Of a DNA stretch of 64,000 nt, positions 49,508 to 57,861 are shown in pieces; within the stretch, counting starts at the first letter, position 1; the number at the start of each line of letters is the position of its first letter. The position numbers were made by a program, and so were the translations under genes. The notes beneath the pieces were generated by a model. It ran no database searches, was not told the DNA's origin, and was given only the letters and a program-made list of their open reading frames with translations. The DNA lies in assembly GCA_927443345.1 (NCBI GenBank), contig CAKMKJ010000023.1:54310-118309 (forward strand), written 5' to 3'. The stretch comes from an uncultured Anaerolineaceae bacterium (GTDB lineage: Bacteria; Chloroflexota; Anaerolineae; Anaerolineales; Anaerolineaceae).

Positions 49508-50569
49508 ATGACATCATACGCAGGCGTTCTTGAAACCTACCGTCCATTTTTAGATATCCCCGCCCACACCCGCACCGTCACCCTGCTGGAAGGCAACACG
49601 CCGCTCATCCCCATGCCTAAACTGGCTGAAACGCTTGGCGGCGGCTTTGAACTCTTGGTCAAGTTCGAGGGAATGAACCCCACTGGTTCCTTCAAGGACC
49701 GCGGCATGACCGTAGCCATCAGCGAAGCATACGGACGCGGCGCCAAAGCTGTAATCTGCGCATCCACGGGTAACACTGCCGCCTCCGCCGCTGCTTATGC
49801 CTCACGTGCTGGTATGCGCTGCATCGTCATCATCCCCGCCGGCAAGGTCGCTACCGGTAAACTGGCCGGTGCTGTCGCTTATGGGGCTGAAGTCATCCAA
49901 ATTGACGGTTCGTTTGACGACGCCCTCAACCTGGTGGTAGCTATTTCTGAGCGCCACCCCATAGCCCTGGTCAACTCACTCAACCCATACCGACTCGAAG
50001 GGCAAAAGACCGCCGCTTTTGAGATTTGCGATGTACTTGGCAAGGCTCCCGATTGGCTTGCGCTGCCCGTCGGCAACGCTGGCAACATCTCGGCCTACTG
50101 GATGGGATTCAAGCAACTTCACGAACGCATCAAAACTACCCTGCCCCAGGTACTGGGTGTGCAAGCTGAAGGCTCCGCGCCGCTGGTGCTCGGCCACCCT
50201 GTGGAACACCCCGAGACGATCGCCACCGCCATCCGCATCGGCAAACCTGCGCGCGCAGAACAAGCGCTTGAAGCTGCTGAAGAATCAGACGGACGCATCA
50301 TCGCGGTCAGCGACGATGCGATTCTCAAAATGCAAAAACTGCTAGCCGCCAACGGTGTGTGGGTCGAACCTGCCTCGGCTGCCGGGGTCGCCGGTCTGGC
50401 GCACGAACTGGAACGCGGTACCATAGACCTCAAGGGTAAAGTGGTTACCGCAGTTTGTACGGGTCATGGCATGAAAGACCCTGATATCATCACCAAAGAC
50501 ATGCCCAAACCTCATATTCTACCCTCAGAAATGAGTGCGCTTGAAGATTATTTAGCCAGAGAGAAATAA
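49508..50569 (+). CDS. thrC: Threonine synthase
   Basis: Converts O-phosphohomoserine to threonine with PLP. The 353-residue protein has the PLP lysine in NPTGSFKDRGM near residue 62, the phosphate-binding PVGNAGNISAYW near residue 188 and the C-terminal VCTGHGMKDPDI. The length matches the short threonine-synthase class. It sits between asd and thrB, one base from the latter, in the threonine operon. Confidence 0.95.
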   Translation: MTSYAGVLETYRPFLDIPAHTRTVTLLEGNTPLIPMPKLAETLGGGFELLVKFEGMNPTGSFKDRGMTVAISEAYGRGAKAVICASTGNTAASAAAYASRAGMRCIVIIPAGKVATGKLAGAVAYGAEVIQIDGSFDDALNLVVAISERHPIALVNSLNPYRLEGQKTAAFEICDVLGKAPDWLALPVGNAGNISAYWMGFKQLHERIKTTLPQVLGVQAEGSAPLVLGHPVEHPETIATAIRIGKPARAEQALEAAEESDGRIIAVSDDAILKMQKLLAANGVWVEPASAAGVAGLAHELERGTIDLKGKVVTAVCTGHGMKDPDIITKDMPKPHILPSEMSALEDYLAREK

Positions 50570-50570
50570 G

Positions 50571-51479
50571 ATGCGCCATCTCATTCGTGTGCCTGCCACC
50601 ACTGCAAATCTCGGCCCCGGTTTTGACTGCCTCGGATTGGCGCTTGATCTGTGGAACGACATCGAAGTGGAAGCCACTGGCGATTCTTTGAACATAACCA
50701 TTGAAGGTGAAGGGGCTGGCACTATCCCCGTAGATCAAACCAATACCATTTACAAAGCCATGCAGATATATGCCCACAGGCACCATAAAACCCTGCCCGA
50801 TGGCATTCAAATGCACTGCCGCAACCGCATCCCTGTCGGGTCAGGCCTGGGGTCAAGCTCAGCAGCCATCGTTTCTGGCATATTGGCGGCTTCTGTAGTA
50901 TTGGATATTCCACAAAATACTTTTGATCAACTGGATTGCGCCGCACAATTAGAAGGGCATCCTGATAATGTTGGACCGTGCCTGTTGGGCGGATTGGTCG
51001 CCGCAATCTTGAGCGACCAGAAAGTCATTGGCCGCAAACTGGAAGTGGCTTCACTCTCTCTCATGATTGTGGTGCCGCAATATCACTTTCCCACTGAAAT
51101 GGCCCGCGCCGCCCTGCCGACTGAACTGCCCCGTCAAGACGCCATATTCAATCTTGGCCGCCTTGGCCTGCTCACCTACGCAATGGGCAGAGGGGATCTC
51201 GACCTGCTCGCTTCAGCCATGCAGGATAAACTGCATCAGCCTTACCGCATCCCTGTTATTCCAGGCGCTGAAGAAGCCATTGCTGCCGCTATGAAAAACG
51301 GCGCTGCAGCCGTGGCCCTGTCTGGCGCTGGTCCAAGTCTCTTAATTGTTTTGCACAGCAATGCTGATCGAGCCAAAGTCGGGCAAGCCGTTACCGATGC
51401 TTACAAGGCCGCTGGTTTGAACTCCCGCGTGTTCACCCCCGAGATCGCCCTTTCCGGAGCCTCGATTTCAGTATTGTAA
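50571..51479 (+). CDS. thrB: Homoserine kinase
   Basis: A 302-residue GHMP-family kinase that makes O-phosphohomoserine. Visible motifs: VPATTANLGPGFDCLGLAL at the N terminus, the ATP loop PVGSGLGSSSAAIV near residue 88, and the C-terminal ALSGAGPSLLIV. It is the last gene of the operon. It competes with MetA for homoserine, so the divergent methionine control is relevant to flux through this operon. Confidence 0.95.
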   Translation: MRHLIRVPATTANLGPGFDCLGLALDLWNDIEVEATGDSLNITIEGEGAGTIPVDQTNTIYKAMQIYAHRHHKTLPDGIQMHCRNRIPVGSGLGSSSAAIVSGILAASVVLDIPQNTFDQLDCAAQLEGHPDNVGPCLLGGLVAAILSDQKVIGRKLEVASLSLMIVVPQYHFPTEMARAALPTELPRQDAIFNLGRLGLLTYAMGRGDLDLLASAMQDKLHQPYRIPVIPGAEEAIAAAMKNGAAAVALSGAGPSLLIVLHSNADRAKVGQAVTDAYKAAGLNSRVFTPEIALSGASISVL

Positions 51480-51493
51480 CCAGACCCCCAAAG

Positions 51494-51526
51494 TTTTAAA
51501 AAGTAAGGACACGGCGTGCCGTGTCC
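51494..51526 (-). terminator. Hairpin between convergent thrB and molybdenum hydroxylase genes
   Basis: GGACACGGC (51507-51515) and GCCGTGTCC (51518-51526) form a perfect 9-base stem. On the minus strand TTACTTTTTAAAAC follows, so it can end the hydroxylase transcript. The GGACACGGC palindrome also resembles a widespread intergenic repeat. Confidence 0.6.
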
Positions 51527-51536
51527 CTACGAATAT

Positions 51537-54446
51537 TTACTTCTTCAACCCCTTCAACACTCTTTCTGGGGTCAGCGGCAATTCTCGGATCCATACGCCC
51601 GTGGCATTATGCAGCGCGTTGGCCACAGCCGGAGCGACACCGTCAATCGCAATCTCCGATACGGATTTGGCACCATAAGGTCCGCTGGGTTCGTCGGTCT
51701 GAACGAAGATCACATCCATGATCGGCATTTCAGCAGCTTTCGGCACACGATATTTAACCATGCTCGGATTGAGCGGCTGGCCTTGTTCGTCAAACAACAT
51801 CTCTTCGGTTAAGGCAAAGCCCAAGCCTTGCGCCATACCGCCTTCGACCTGTCCGGCTGCCGTGATCGGATTGATCACTCGTCCGCAATCCACCAGCATC
51901 AGCAGACGTTCGACCTTGATCTCGCCGGTCTCAATGTTGACCTCAATCTCGGCAAACTGCGCCGAAGTCGGCGGTGGGCTCATCGGGCTGGTATGAGAGG
52001 CAGAGGCAATGATCTGGTGCTGATTCTGCATGTGCAGGCTGCTCAACCCAATATCATTAAAAGTGACACTTCTGCCGTCTGCGGCAGTAACCTTGCGCTC
52101 TTTGACTGTAAATTGAGTGCCTTTGGGCAGTTCAAGCATCAAGGCAGCTTGTTCTTGCAGTTGTTCTTTGATCAGTTTGGCTGCTTTAAGCACAGCGTAT
52201 CCGCTGATGTAGGTGGTGCTGCTGGCATATGCACCCTTATCAAACGGTGTGAAATCGGTATCAGAAGAGTAAACAATAATGTCATCCAACGGAATGCCCA
52301 ACTCTTCAGCGGCGATCTGTCCGAGGATGGTGTCTGAACCGGTGCCCAAATCGGTTGCACCGATCAATAAGTTGAACGAACCGTCATCGTTCATTTTGAG
52401 CGTGGCGGCGGCCATATCCAGGTCGGCGATTCCGCTGCCGTGCATCGAGATGGCAAAGCCGATGCCCTTGCGAATCGGTCCGCTCTGGTTCTTGTACTTC
52501 TCGCGTTTGGCTCTAAAATCGGTGGCCTTCGCGCCAATATCCACGCATTCGGCTATGGCGCTGGTGGTCAGGGTTTGCTCAACACCTTCTCGTCCCTCAC
52601 CCAATTTCTTGGAGAGGTTCATGGCGTCGCCCACTTTGATCCAGTTTTTGCGCTTGAATTCCACCACATCCAGACCGAGTTTTTCAGCGATCTCTTCCAT
52701 TAACACTTCAATAGCATATTCGCATTGCATCGCCCCGTATCCACGGAAAGCGCCTGCGGGGGGTGTGTTGGTGTAGACCACATCGCAGTTGAAACGGATG
52801 TTATCAGGGTTATAGAGGGTCAGTCCTTTGAATCCGCCGACCATGTTGACGGTCAGAGCATGGCAGCCGTAAGCGCCGGTATCACCAATCAGGTTCAACT
52901 CGGCTGCACTAACGCGGTCGCCCTTGATGCCGATCTTATAGCGGATCACCATGGCGTGACGGCTGCGGGAACTGATAAATTCCTGAGTGCGGGTGTAGAC
53001 CATTTGCACCGGTCGCTGCGTTTTGAGCGTCAGGTGAGCACATAAATCTTCGAGAATCATTTCTTGTTTGTTGCCGAAACCACCACCGATGCGCGGCTTA
53101 ATCACGCGAATCTTCTTGACCGGCATCCCGATCAAAGGTGCGACCATACGGCGCACATGGAAAGGCACCTGCGTACTGGTGCGCAGCACCAGGCGATCGT
53201 CTTCATCCAGGTAAGAGATGCACGCGTGTGGTTCAAGGTGCACATGCTGTTGTTTGGGAGTGTGATACTCACCTTCAAATATGTGATCCGCTTCACTGAA
53301 GCCTTTTTCTATGTTGCCGTAATCTGCTTCAATGTGGCAGACCACGTTGCGTTTGGCGTCAAAAATGCCTTCGGTGTCATTCTCGGCATGCACCATCGGC
53401 GCACCCGGTTTTAAGGCTTCTTCAGGGTCAATGATCGCCGGTAGCACTTCATAATCGACCTCAATCAGCCTCAAAGCCTTTTCAGCTATTTCAAGCGTTT
53501 CGGCAGCCACCACAGCGACCCGGTCACCCACGTGCCTGACCACATTATCCAGGCTGACCTGGTCGTATGGCAGCGGCTGCGGATAGCTCTGCCCGCCGGT
53601 GGCATACTTGATGCGGGGAATGTCTTTGTAAGTCAGAACCGCGTGTACACCCGGCAAGGCGCGTGCTTTGCTGGCGTCAATATCGCGGATGTTTGCATTG
53701 GCATGCGGACTGGTCAACAAGGCTCCGTAAAGCATGCCATCCATGTGGATGTCGCTGGTAAAGACAGGTTTGCCCTGTGCCAGTTTTTTGCCGTCCACTT
53801 TAGTCTCAGCCTGGCCGACCACTGCTTTGAGCGGCATTTCGGCTGGCGTTAACACCAACGGTGGCAGCGGAAGATGTTCTGCTTCGCGGCGGTAAAAAGC
53901 TTCAGGCAGGTCAATCCGGGTACCATCTTTAGGCAGCACACCTTCGAGATGCACATAAGGTTCAGGGGTCTCACCGCGCAGATACGCTGCAGCCCGTTTC
54001 ACGGCGGCCACTCCGCGGACATAACCGGTACAACGGCAAATGACATTGTTTATCGCTTTGCGGATCTCATCTTCGTTGGGGTCAGGGTTGCGGTCGAGAA
54101 AAGATTTGACGGTTAAGATTTGCGCTGGAGTGCAGAATCCGCATTGGATTGCGCCGGTTTCAAGAAACGCACGCTGGATGGGATGCATCTCGCCATCCTT
54201 GCTCAGCCCTTCCACAGTGGTAATTTCCGCACCTTTGACATCCAGAGCTTTGATATGACAACTCTTGGTTGGTTTGCCGTTTACCAAAACAGTACACACA
54301 CCACAAGAATTGGTATCACAGCCAGATTTAACGCTAAAGTAAGATGCCTGTCTGAGCGCATCCAACAGACTTTCATCCTGCCCCACCATCAACGTCTTGA
54401 TTTCTTGATTGATCGTGACCTTTAGTTCGGATTTTGAGTCTGACAT
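51537..54446 (-). CDS. Xanthine-dehydrogenase-family molybdenum hydroxylase, single chain with [2Fe-2S] domains
   Basis: A 969-residue enzyme. The N-terminal [2Fe-2S] domain has GCDTNSCGVCT, the second has QCGFCTPAQI and ICRCTGY. The molybdopterin part starts near residue 215, with GGGFGNKQE near residue 435, FRGYGAMQCEYA and, near the C terminus, SVSEIAIDG with the candidate catalytic glutamate. No FAD domain or separate FAD subunit gene is nearby. It is not a copy of the MOP-like gene at 32635: it has an extra ~30-residue linker and different motifs. The substrate could be a purine, aldehyde or N-heterocycle. XdhC and MoeA genes adjoin it. Confidence 0.9.
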   Translation of the reverse strand: MSDSKSELKVTINQEIKTLMVGQDESLLDALRQASYFSVKSGCDTNSCGVCTVLVNGKPTKSCHIKALDVKGAEITTVEGLSKDGEMHPIQRAFLETGAIQCGFCTPAQILTVKSFLDRNPDPNEDEIRKAINNVICRCTGYVRGVAAVKRAAAYLRGETPEPYVHLEGVLPKDGTRIDLPEAFYRREAEHLPLPPLVLTPAEMPLKAVVGQAETKVDGKKLAQGKPVFTSDIHMDGMLYGALLTSPHANANIRDIDASKARALPGVHAVLTYKDIPRIKYATGGQSYPQPLPYDQVSLDNVVRHVGDRVAVVAAETLEIAEKALRLIEVDYEVLPAIIDPEEALKPGAPMVHAENDTEGIFDAKRNVVCHIEADYGNIEKGFSEADHIFEGEYHTPKQQHVHLEPHACISYLDEDDRLVLRTSTQVPFHVRRMVAPLIGMPVKKIRVIKPRIGGGFGNKQEMILEDLCAHLTLKTQRPVQMVYTRTQEFISSRSRHAMVIRYKIGIKGDRVSAAELNLIGDTGAYGCHALTVNMVGGFKGLTLYNPDNIRFNCDVVYTNTPPAGAFRGYGAMQCEYAIEVLMEEIAEKLGLDVVEFKRKNWIKVGDAMNLSKKLGEGREGVEQTLTTSAIAECVDIGAKATDFRAKREKYKNQSGPIRKGIGFAISMHGSGIADLDMAAATLKMNDDGSFNLLIGATDLGTGSDTILGQIAAEELGIPLDDIIVYSSDTDFTPFDKGAYASSTTYISGYAVLKAAKLIKEQLQEQAALMLELPKGTQFTVKERKVTAADGRSVTFNDIGLSSLHMQNQHQIIASASHTSPMSPPPTSAQFAEIEVNIETGEIKVERLLMLVDCGRVINPITAAGQVEGGMAQGLGFALTEEMLFDEQGQPLNPSMVKYRVPKAAEMPIMDVIFVQTDEPSGPYGAKSVSEIAIDGVAPAVANALHNATGVWIRELPLTPERVLKGLKK

Positions 54447-54530
54447 GAGATTCAGTTCTCCTGATTAATTGAATTGGATTTCCGGGGTTTTTAGGGTTCT
54501 AATTGTAAACATCAAACAAATTACACCTCA

Positions 54531-54558
54531 ATTATACCGGGAATTGGTTTCAAGACAA
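54531..54558 (-). promoter_or_regulatory. Promoter of the molybdenum hydroxylase gene
   Basis: On the minus strand TTGTCT (54553-54558) and a perfect TATAAT (54531-54536) are 16 bases apart, 85 bases before the start codon. Confidence 0.65.
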
Positions 54559-54567
54559 TAGTTGTCT
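54553..54567. promoter_or_regulatory. 15-base palindrome in the divergent xdh/xdhC region
   Basis: AGACAATAGTTGTCT is a perfect inverted repeat (6-base arms, 3-base spacer) overlapping the -35 of the hydroxylase promoter and lying upstream of xdhC. It is a good candidate site for a shared regulator, which I do not find in the window. Confidence 0.5.
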
Positions 54568-54645
54568 GACAAACAGGAAATGCTTGACAAGTTGATGTAA
54601 AATAAAACCCTTGATGGTACTAGTATTCCAGAAAGAGGTAATTGA

Positions 54646-55719
54646 ATGCGAGAGATTGCAGAAGATATTCAGAAATGGAAGAGTCAAAATAAGGCTGTAG
54701 CCGTAGCCACCATCGTTAAAGCGAACGGCTCCCCCATGCGCCCCATCGGATCAAAGATGGCAGTCACCGCTGATCAGCAGATCACCGGTTCGGTGACCGG
54801 CGGCTGCATCGAAGGTGCAGTTTATGAAGAAGCGCAAGAAGTATTAACGAGTGGGATATCAAAAATTGTTCGATACGGCGTCGCCAGCGACCAAACGCCA
54901 TGGGAGATCGGTTTAAGCTGCGGCAGTTCTTTGGATGTTTTTATCGAATCTCTGCAAAGTTCAGCCTGGCAGCAACAATATACAGCAATCCAGCAGAATC
55001 TGGATGAAAACCAATTGTTCGCAGTAGTGACACTGCTAAACGGTGAAGACATCGGCGCCAAACTGCTTGTGTGGCCTGATGGGCACACACAGGGCAGCCT
55101 CTACAGCCCTGAGCTTGAAAAATCCGGTCAAAATGCTGCCTTACAACAGCTCAACACGCGCGACCCCAAGACCGTAAAATTAACCGAAGAGGTTGAGGCC
55201 TTTATTGATGTTTATATCCCTCCCTCGCGATTGATCATCGTCGGTGCTGTGCATATCGCCATTCCCATGGTAGGCCTGGCCAAGGCGTTAGGTTTTCGCA
55301 CGCTGGTGGTGGATCCGCGCAAGCCGTATAACAACCGTGAACGCTTCCCCGATGCGGACGAATTGATCCTGGAATGGCCTTCTGATGCCATCGATAAGAT
55401 GAATCCCGACCAAGGCACTTTCATCGCGGTGGTCAGCCACGACGACAAGTTGGATAACCCCGCTCTGGCTTCAGCACTAAAAAGCCAGGCTGCCTATGTG
55501 GGTGTGCTTGGCACCAAACGCAACGTGGGCAAACGCCTGGATGCCCTTCGTGAACTAGGCGTCAGTGAAGAACAGCTTAAACGCCTGCATGCGCCAATTG
55601 GTCTCGATATCGGCGCCGTACAACCTGAAGAGATTGCCCTTTCTGTGCTGGCCGAGATCGTCGCCGTACACCACGGCCGGGAACGTCAGGGTGAAATAAG
55701 CAAAAAATCAGTCCTTTAG
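54646..55719 (+). CDS. xdhC: XdhC/CoxI-family molybdenum hydroxylase maturation protein
   Basis: A 357-residue protein. The N-terminal domain has ATIVKANGSPMRPIGSKMAV and SVTGGCIEGAVYEEA, with a second cysteine in GLSCGSSLDVFIE; the C-terminal Rossmann domain has LIIVGAVHIAIPMVGLAKALGF and ends with HAPIGLDIGAVQPEEIALSVLAEIVA. Family members bind the molybdenum cofactor and help its sulfuration or insertion into xanthine-dehydrogenase-type enzymes. It is divergent from the hydroxylase gene it probably serves and is followed by moeA 30 bases on. Confidence 0.92.
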   Translation: MREIAEDIQKWKSQNKAVAVATIVKANGSPMRPIGSKMAVTADQQITGSVTGGCIEGAVYEEAQEVLTSGISKIVRYGVASDQTPWEIGLSCGSSLDVFIESLQSSAWQQQYTAIQQNLDENQLFAVVTLLNGEDIGAKLLVWPDGHTQGSLYSPELEKSGQNAALQQLNTRDPKTVKLTEEVEAFIDVYIPPSRLIIVGAVHIAIPMVGLAKALGFRTLVVDPRKPYNNRERFPDADELILEWPSDAIDKMNPDQGTFIAVVSHDDKLDNPALASALKSQAAYVGVLGTKRNVGKRLDALRELGVSEEQLKRLHAPIGLDIGAVQPEEIALSVLAEIVAVHHGRERQGEISKKSVL

Positions 55720-55749
55720 TCTTGAAACGTCGGCTCAGAAAGGTAATAA

Positions 55750-57003
55750 ATGACTGACTTACTTCCCATTCGCGAAGCTCAAGAGAGAATTCTGGCAGTA
55801 ATCAACGCCAGGGGTTCTGAACCCTGCAAGGTTGAATTAGCCATTCACCGCGTTTTAACCGAAGACATCATTTCACCCCTCGCACTACCCCCCTTCAATA
55901 ACTCCTCCATGGATGGTTACGCCGTACGCAGTGATGAAGTGAGCAATGCTTCACCGTCCACTCCTGTAACCCTTCCGGTGAGCCTGGATATCCCTGCCGG
56001 GTTTGCTCAACAAGGTGTTTTGGCAAAGGGAACGGCTGCACGCATTCTGACTGGCGCTCCTGTGCCCGACGGCGCGGATGCAGTCATCCCCATTGAAGCC
56101 ACTGACCAATTCAAGAATCCGCAGACTGCCCCCATGCAAGGCACAGTCGGTTTCTTCAAACCAGCCAAAGCCGGTGACAACATCCGGCTCGCCGGAGAGG
56201 ATGTGCAATTGGGGCAAGTCGTGCTCGAAAAAGGCAGGCACCTGCTGCCCCAGGATATCGGACTATTAATCTCCCTCGGCATTCGTGAGGTGCAGGTCAC
56301 CCAAAAAGCCCGTGTCGCCCTCTTCTCCTCAGGCGACGAGCTCTTATTACCCGGCCAACCCATGTCGCCCGGTATGATTTATGATGCCAACACCTATGTG
56401 CTAAGCGGCCTGCTTGAAAACGCTGGCGCGGAGGTCATCCACCTCGGCATCGCCCTGGATAACCCTGAGAGTGTCAAAAACACCCTCGATCAGGTGCTGC
56501 AAAACCCGCCCGATCTGATCGTTGGTTCTGCCGGTGTCAGTGTCGGTGCTTTTGACTATGTACGCGAGGTAATTGAAGCCAACGGCAGTCTCTCGTTTTG
56601 GCGGGTCAACATGCGTCCCGGCAAACCTGTGGCCTTTGGAAATTACAAGAGCATCCCCTTTGTTGGTCTGCCCGGCAACCCGGTTTCAGCTTACATCGGC
56701 GCCCGGGTTTTCGTGCTACCCATCATCCGCAAGCTGCACGGATTACCGCCCTTCACGCAGCATATCATCCAGGCTGTGTTGGATGAACCCCTCCATTCAC
56801 CCGACGGCCGCGAGAGTTACTTTCGCGGCGTCATCCGCAAAGAAGAGGGCGTCTATCACGCCCGCCTGACCGGACATCAAGGCTCAGGCAATCTCTTCTC
56901 ACTCGTCCAGGCCAACGCACTGCTGATTGTCCCCGGCGAAGTCACTCACATCCCCGCTGGCGAGACCATTTCAGCCTGGTCGCTTGATCCCGAACTCAAT
57001 TGA
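55750..57003 (+). CDS. moeA: Molybdopterin molybdenumtransferase
   Basis: Inserts molybdate into adenylated molybdopterin. The 417-residue protein has the full MoeA order: FNNSSMDGYAV near residue 52, RILTGAPVPDGADAVIPIE near residue 97, FSSGDELLLPGQ, the VGSAGVSVGAFDYVR motif, and PGKPVAFGNY with VGLPGNPVSAYI near residue 305. It follows xdhC on the same strand and serves both molybdenum enzymes in this window. There are no other cofactor biosynthesis genes nearby. Confidence 0.94.
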   Translation: MTDLLPIREAQERILAVINARGSEPCKVELAIHRVLTEDIISPLALPPFNNSSMDGYAVRSDEVSNASPSTPVTLPVSLDIPAGFAQQGVLAKGTAARILTGAPVPDGADAVIPIEATDQFKNPQTAPMQGTVGFFKPAKAGDNIRLAGEDVQLGQVVLEKGRHLLPQDIGLLISLGIREVQVTQKARVALFSSGDELLLPGQPMSPGMIYDANTYVLSGLLENAGAEVIHLGIALDNPESVKNTLDQVLQNPPDLIVGSAGVSVGAFDYVREVIEANGSLSFWRVNMRPGKPVAFGNYKSIPFVGLPGNPVSAYIGARVFVLPIIRKLHGLPPFTQHIIQAVLDEPLHSPDGRESYFRGVIRKEEGVYHARLTGHQGSGNLFSLVQANALLIVPGEVTHIPAGETISAWSLDPELN

Positions 57004-57028
57004 TCTTCAAAACTTGGTTCTCCCAGAT

Positions 57029-57054
57029 ACCGGGTTTCTAAGAGTAAACCTGGT
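57029..57054. terminator. Hairpin between convergent moeA and hicB
   Basis: ACCGGGTTT (57029-57037) pairs with AAACCTGGT (57046-57054) with one wobble pair. It probably ends transcription from one or both sides. Confidence 0.5.
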
Positions 57055-57079
57055 CGATATTTATTGCTCTTATGTCTAC

Positions 57080-57412
57080 TTAATGAATTCTGCCTAATTT
57101 ATCGCTTGCAAGCCGATTCAGACTAATACCTGCTTCCTGAGCCTCAAAAACCAACTCTTTGTGCAATTCTGGCGGAATCCGCACTATAAATCGTCCGCTG
57201 TAATTTTTTGTGGCAAGGGGTTCAGGTATATCTTCACCATTTGTTCGCATATCTTCAACCACATCAGACACAACCTGTCTTATCCCGGTTAAGGCGGCAT
57301 TCTGGTTTGAGGCCAACCAGCTCAAACCTGGGAATTCAGAACATAACCCCACATATTCATTATCTTCAACAGACCATGTCACACGATAGGTAAAGTAATC
57401 ATTTTTCATCAT
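57080..57412 (-). CDS. hicB: HicB-family antitoxin
   Basis: A 110-residue protein with the HicB partial RNase-H-like fold at the N terminus (YFTYRVTWSVEDNEYVGLCSEFPGLS) and a C-terminal ribbon-helix-helix type segment (FIVRIPPELHKELVFEAQEAG) for DNA binding. It probably binds and inhibits the HicA toxin and represses the pair. ATG 57412 lies seven bases after AAGGAG. Its start overlaps the toxin gene end by 14 bases. Confidence 0.85.
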   Translation of the reverse strand: MMKNDYFTYRVTWSVEDNEYVGLCSEFPGLSWLASNQNAALTGIRQVVSDVVEDMRTNGEDIPEPLATKNYSGRFIVRIPPELHKELVFEAQEAGISLNRLASDKLGRIH

Positions 57413-57659
57413 TTTCTAGCTCCTTCAACCGCTTAATTGCCAATAAGACTTGAGTCACCTGATAATTTTTAGCCATACCTTTATCATTTTGAATGTTTAT
57501 ACGCGGATCTCCACGCCAGGGCGTTTTATAGACTCTATGGCTGCTTGCTGTCTGTCTTGGTTTCCCGAAAAAATGGTCGCATACTTTACATAAATCATTA
57601 AAACTGATTCCTTTAGCATTACGCTCCATCGCATCGATAACATCAACTATCTTTGTCAT
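57399..57659 (-). CDS. hicA: HicA-family mRNA interferase toxin
   Basis: An 86-residue protein upstream of hicB on the same strand. The active-site histidine of this small dsRBD-like fold is in ASSHRVYKTPWRGDP, preceded by a helical N terminus and followed by a short strand region (RINIQNDKGMAKNYQVTQVLLAI). It probably cleaves mRNA when free. The order toxin then antitoxin is the usual one for HicAB. Assignment rests on the histidine motif, size and partner. Confidence 0.8.
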   Translation of the reverse strand: MTKIVDVIDAMERNAKGISFNDLCKVCDHFFGKPRQTASSHRVYKTPWRGDPRINIQNDKGMAKNYQVTQVLLAIKRLKELENDEK

Positions 57660-57861
57660 AGATCAATGATACTACTATTGATACCATATTTCAAGAATTT
57701 TTTGTTCAAGAAATAGCCAAAGTGGGTAACCAATTATCCCATTATCTCCTTCAGTCCATAACGAAACCAGTTGCTTTTTGTAATCAGAAGTGTTATGATT
57801 TATTTACTCAATTATTGAATAGTCAGCTATTGAGTTGTAACTTACCCTTAAGGAGAACTTC

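Noticed and set aside
57807..57834. Imperfect repeat CTCA...AATAG/CTATT...GAG before the binding lipoprotein gene as an operator
   Set aside because: The arms are short and interrupted; not enough to claim a site without comparison to relatives.
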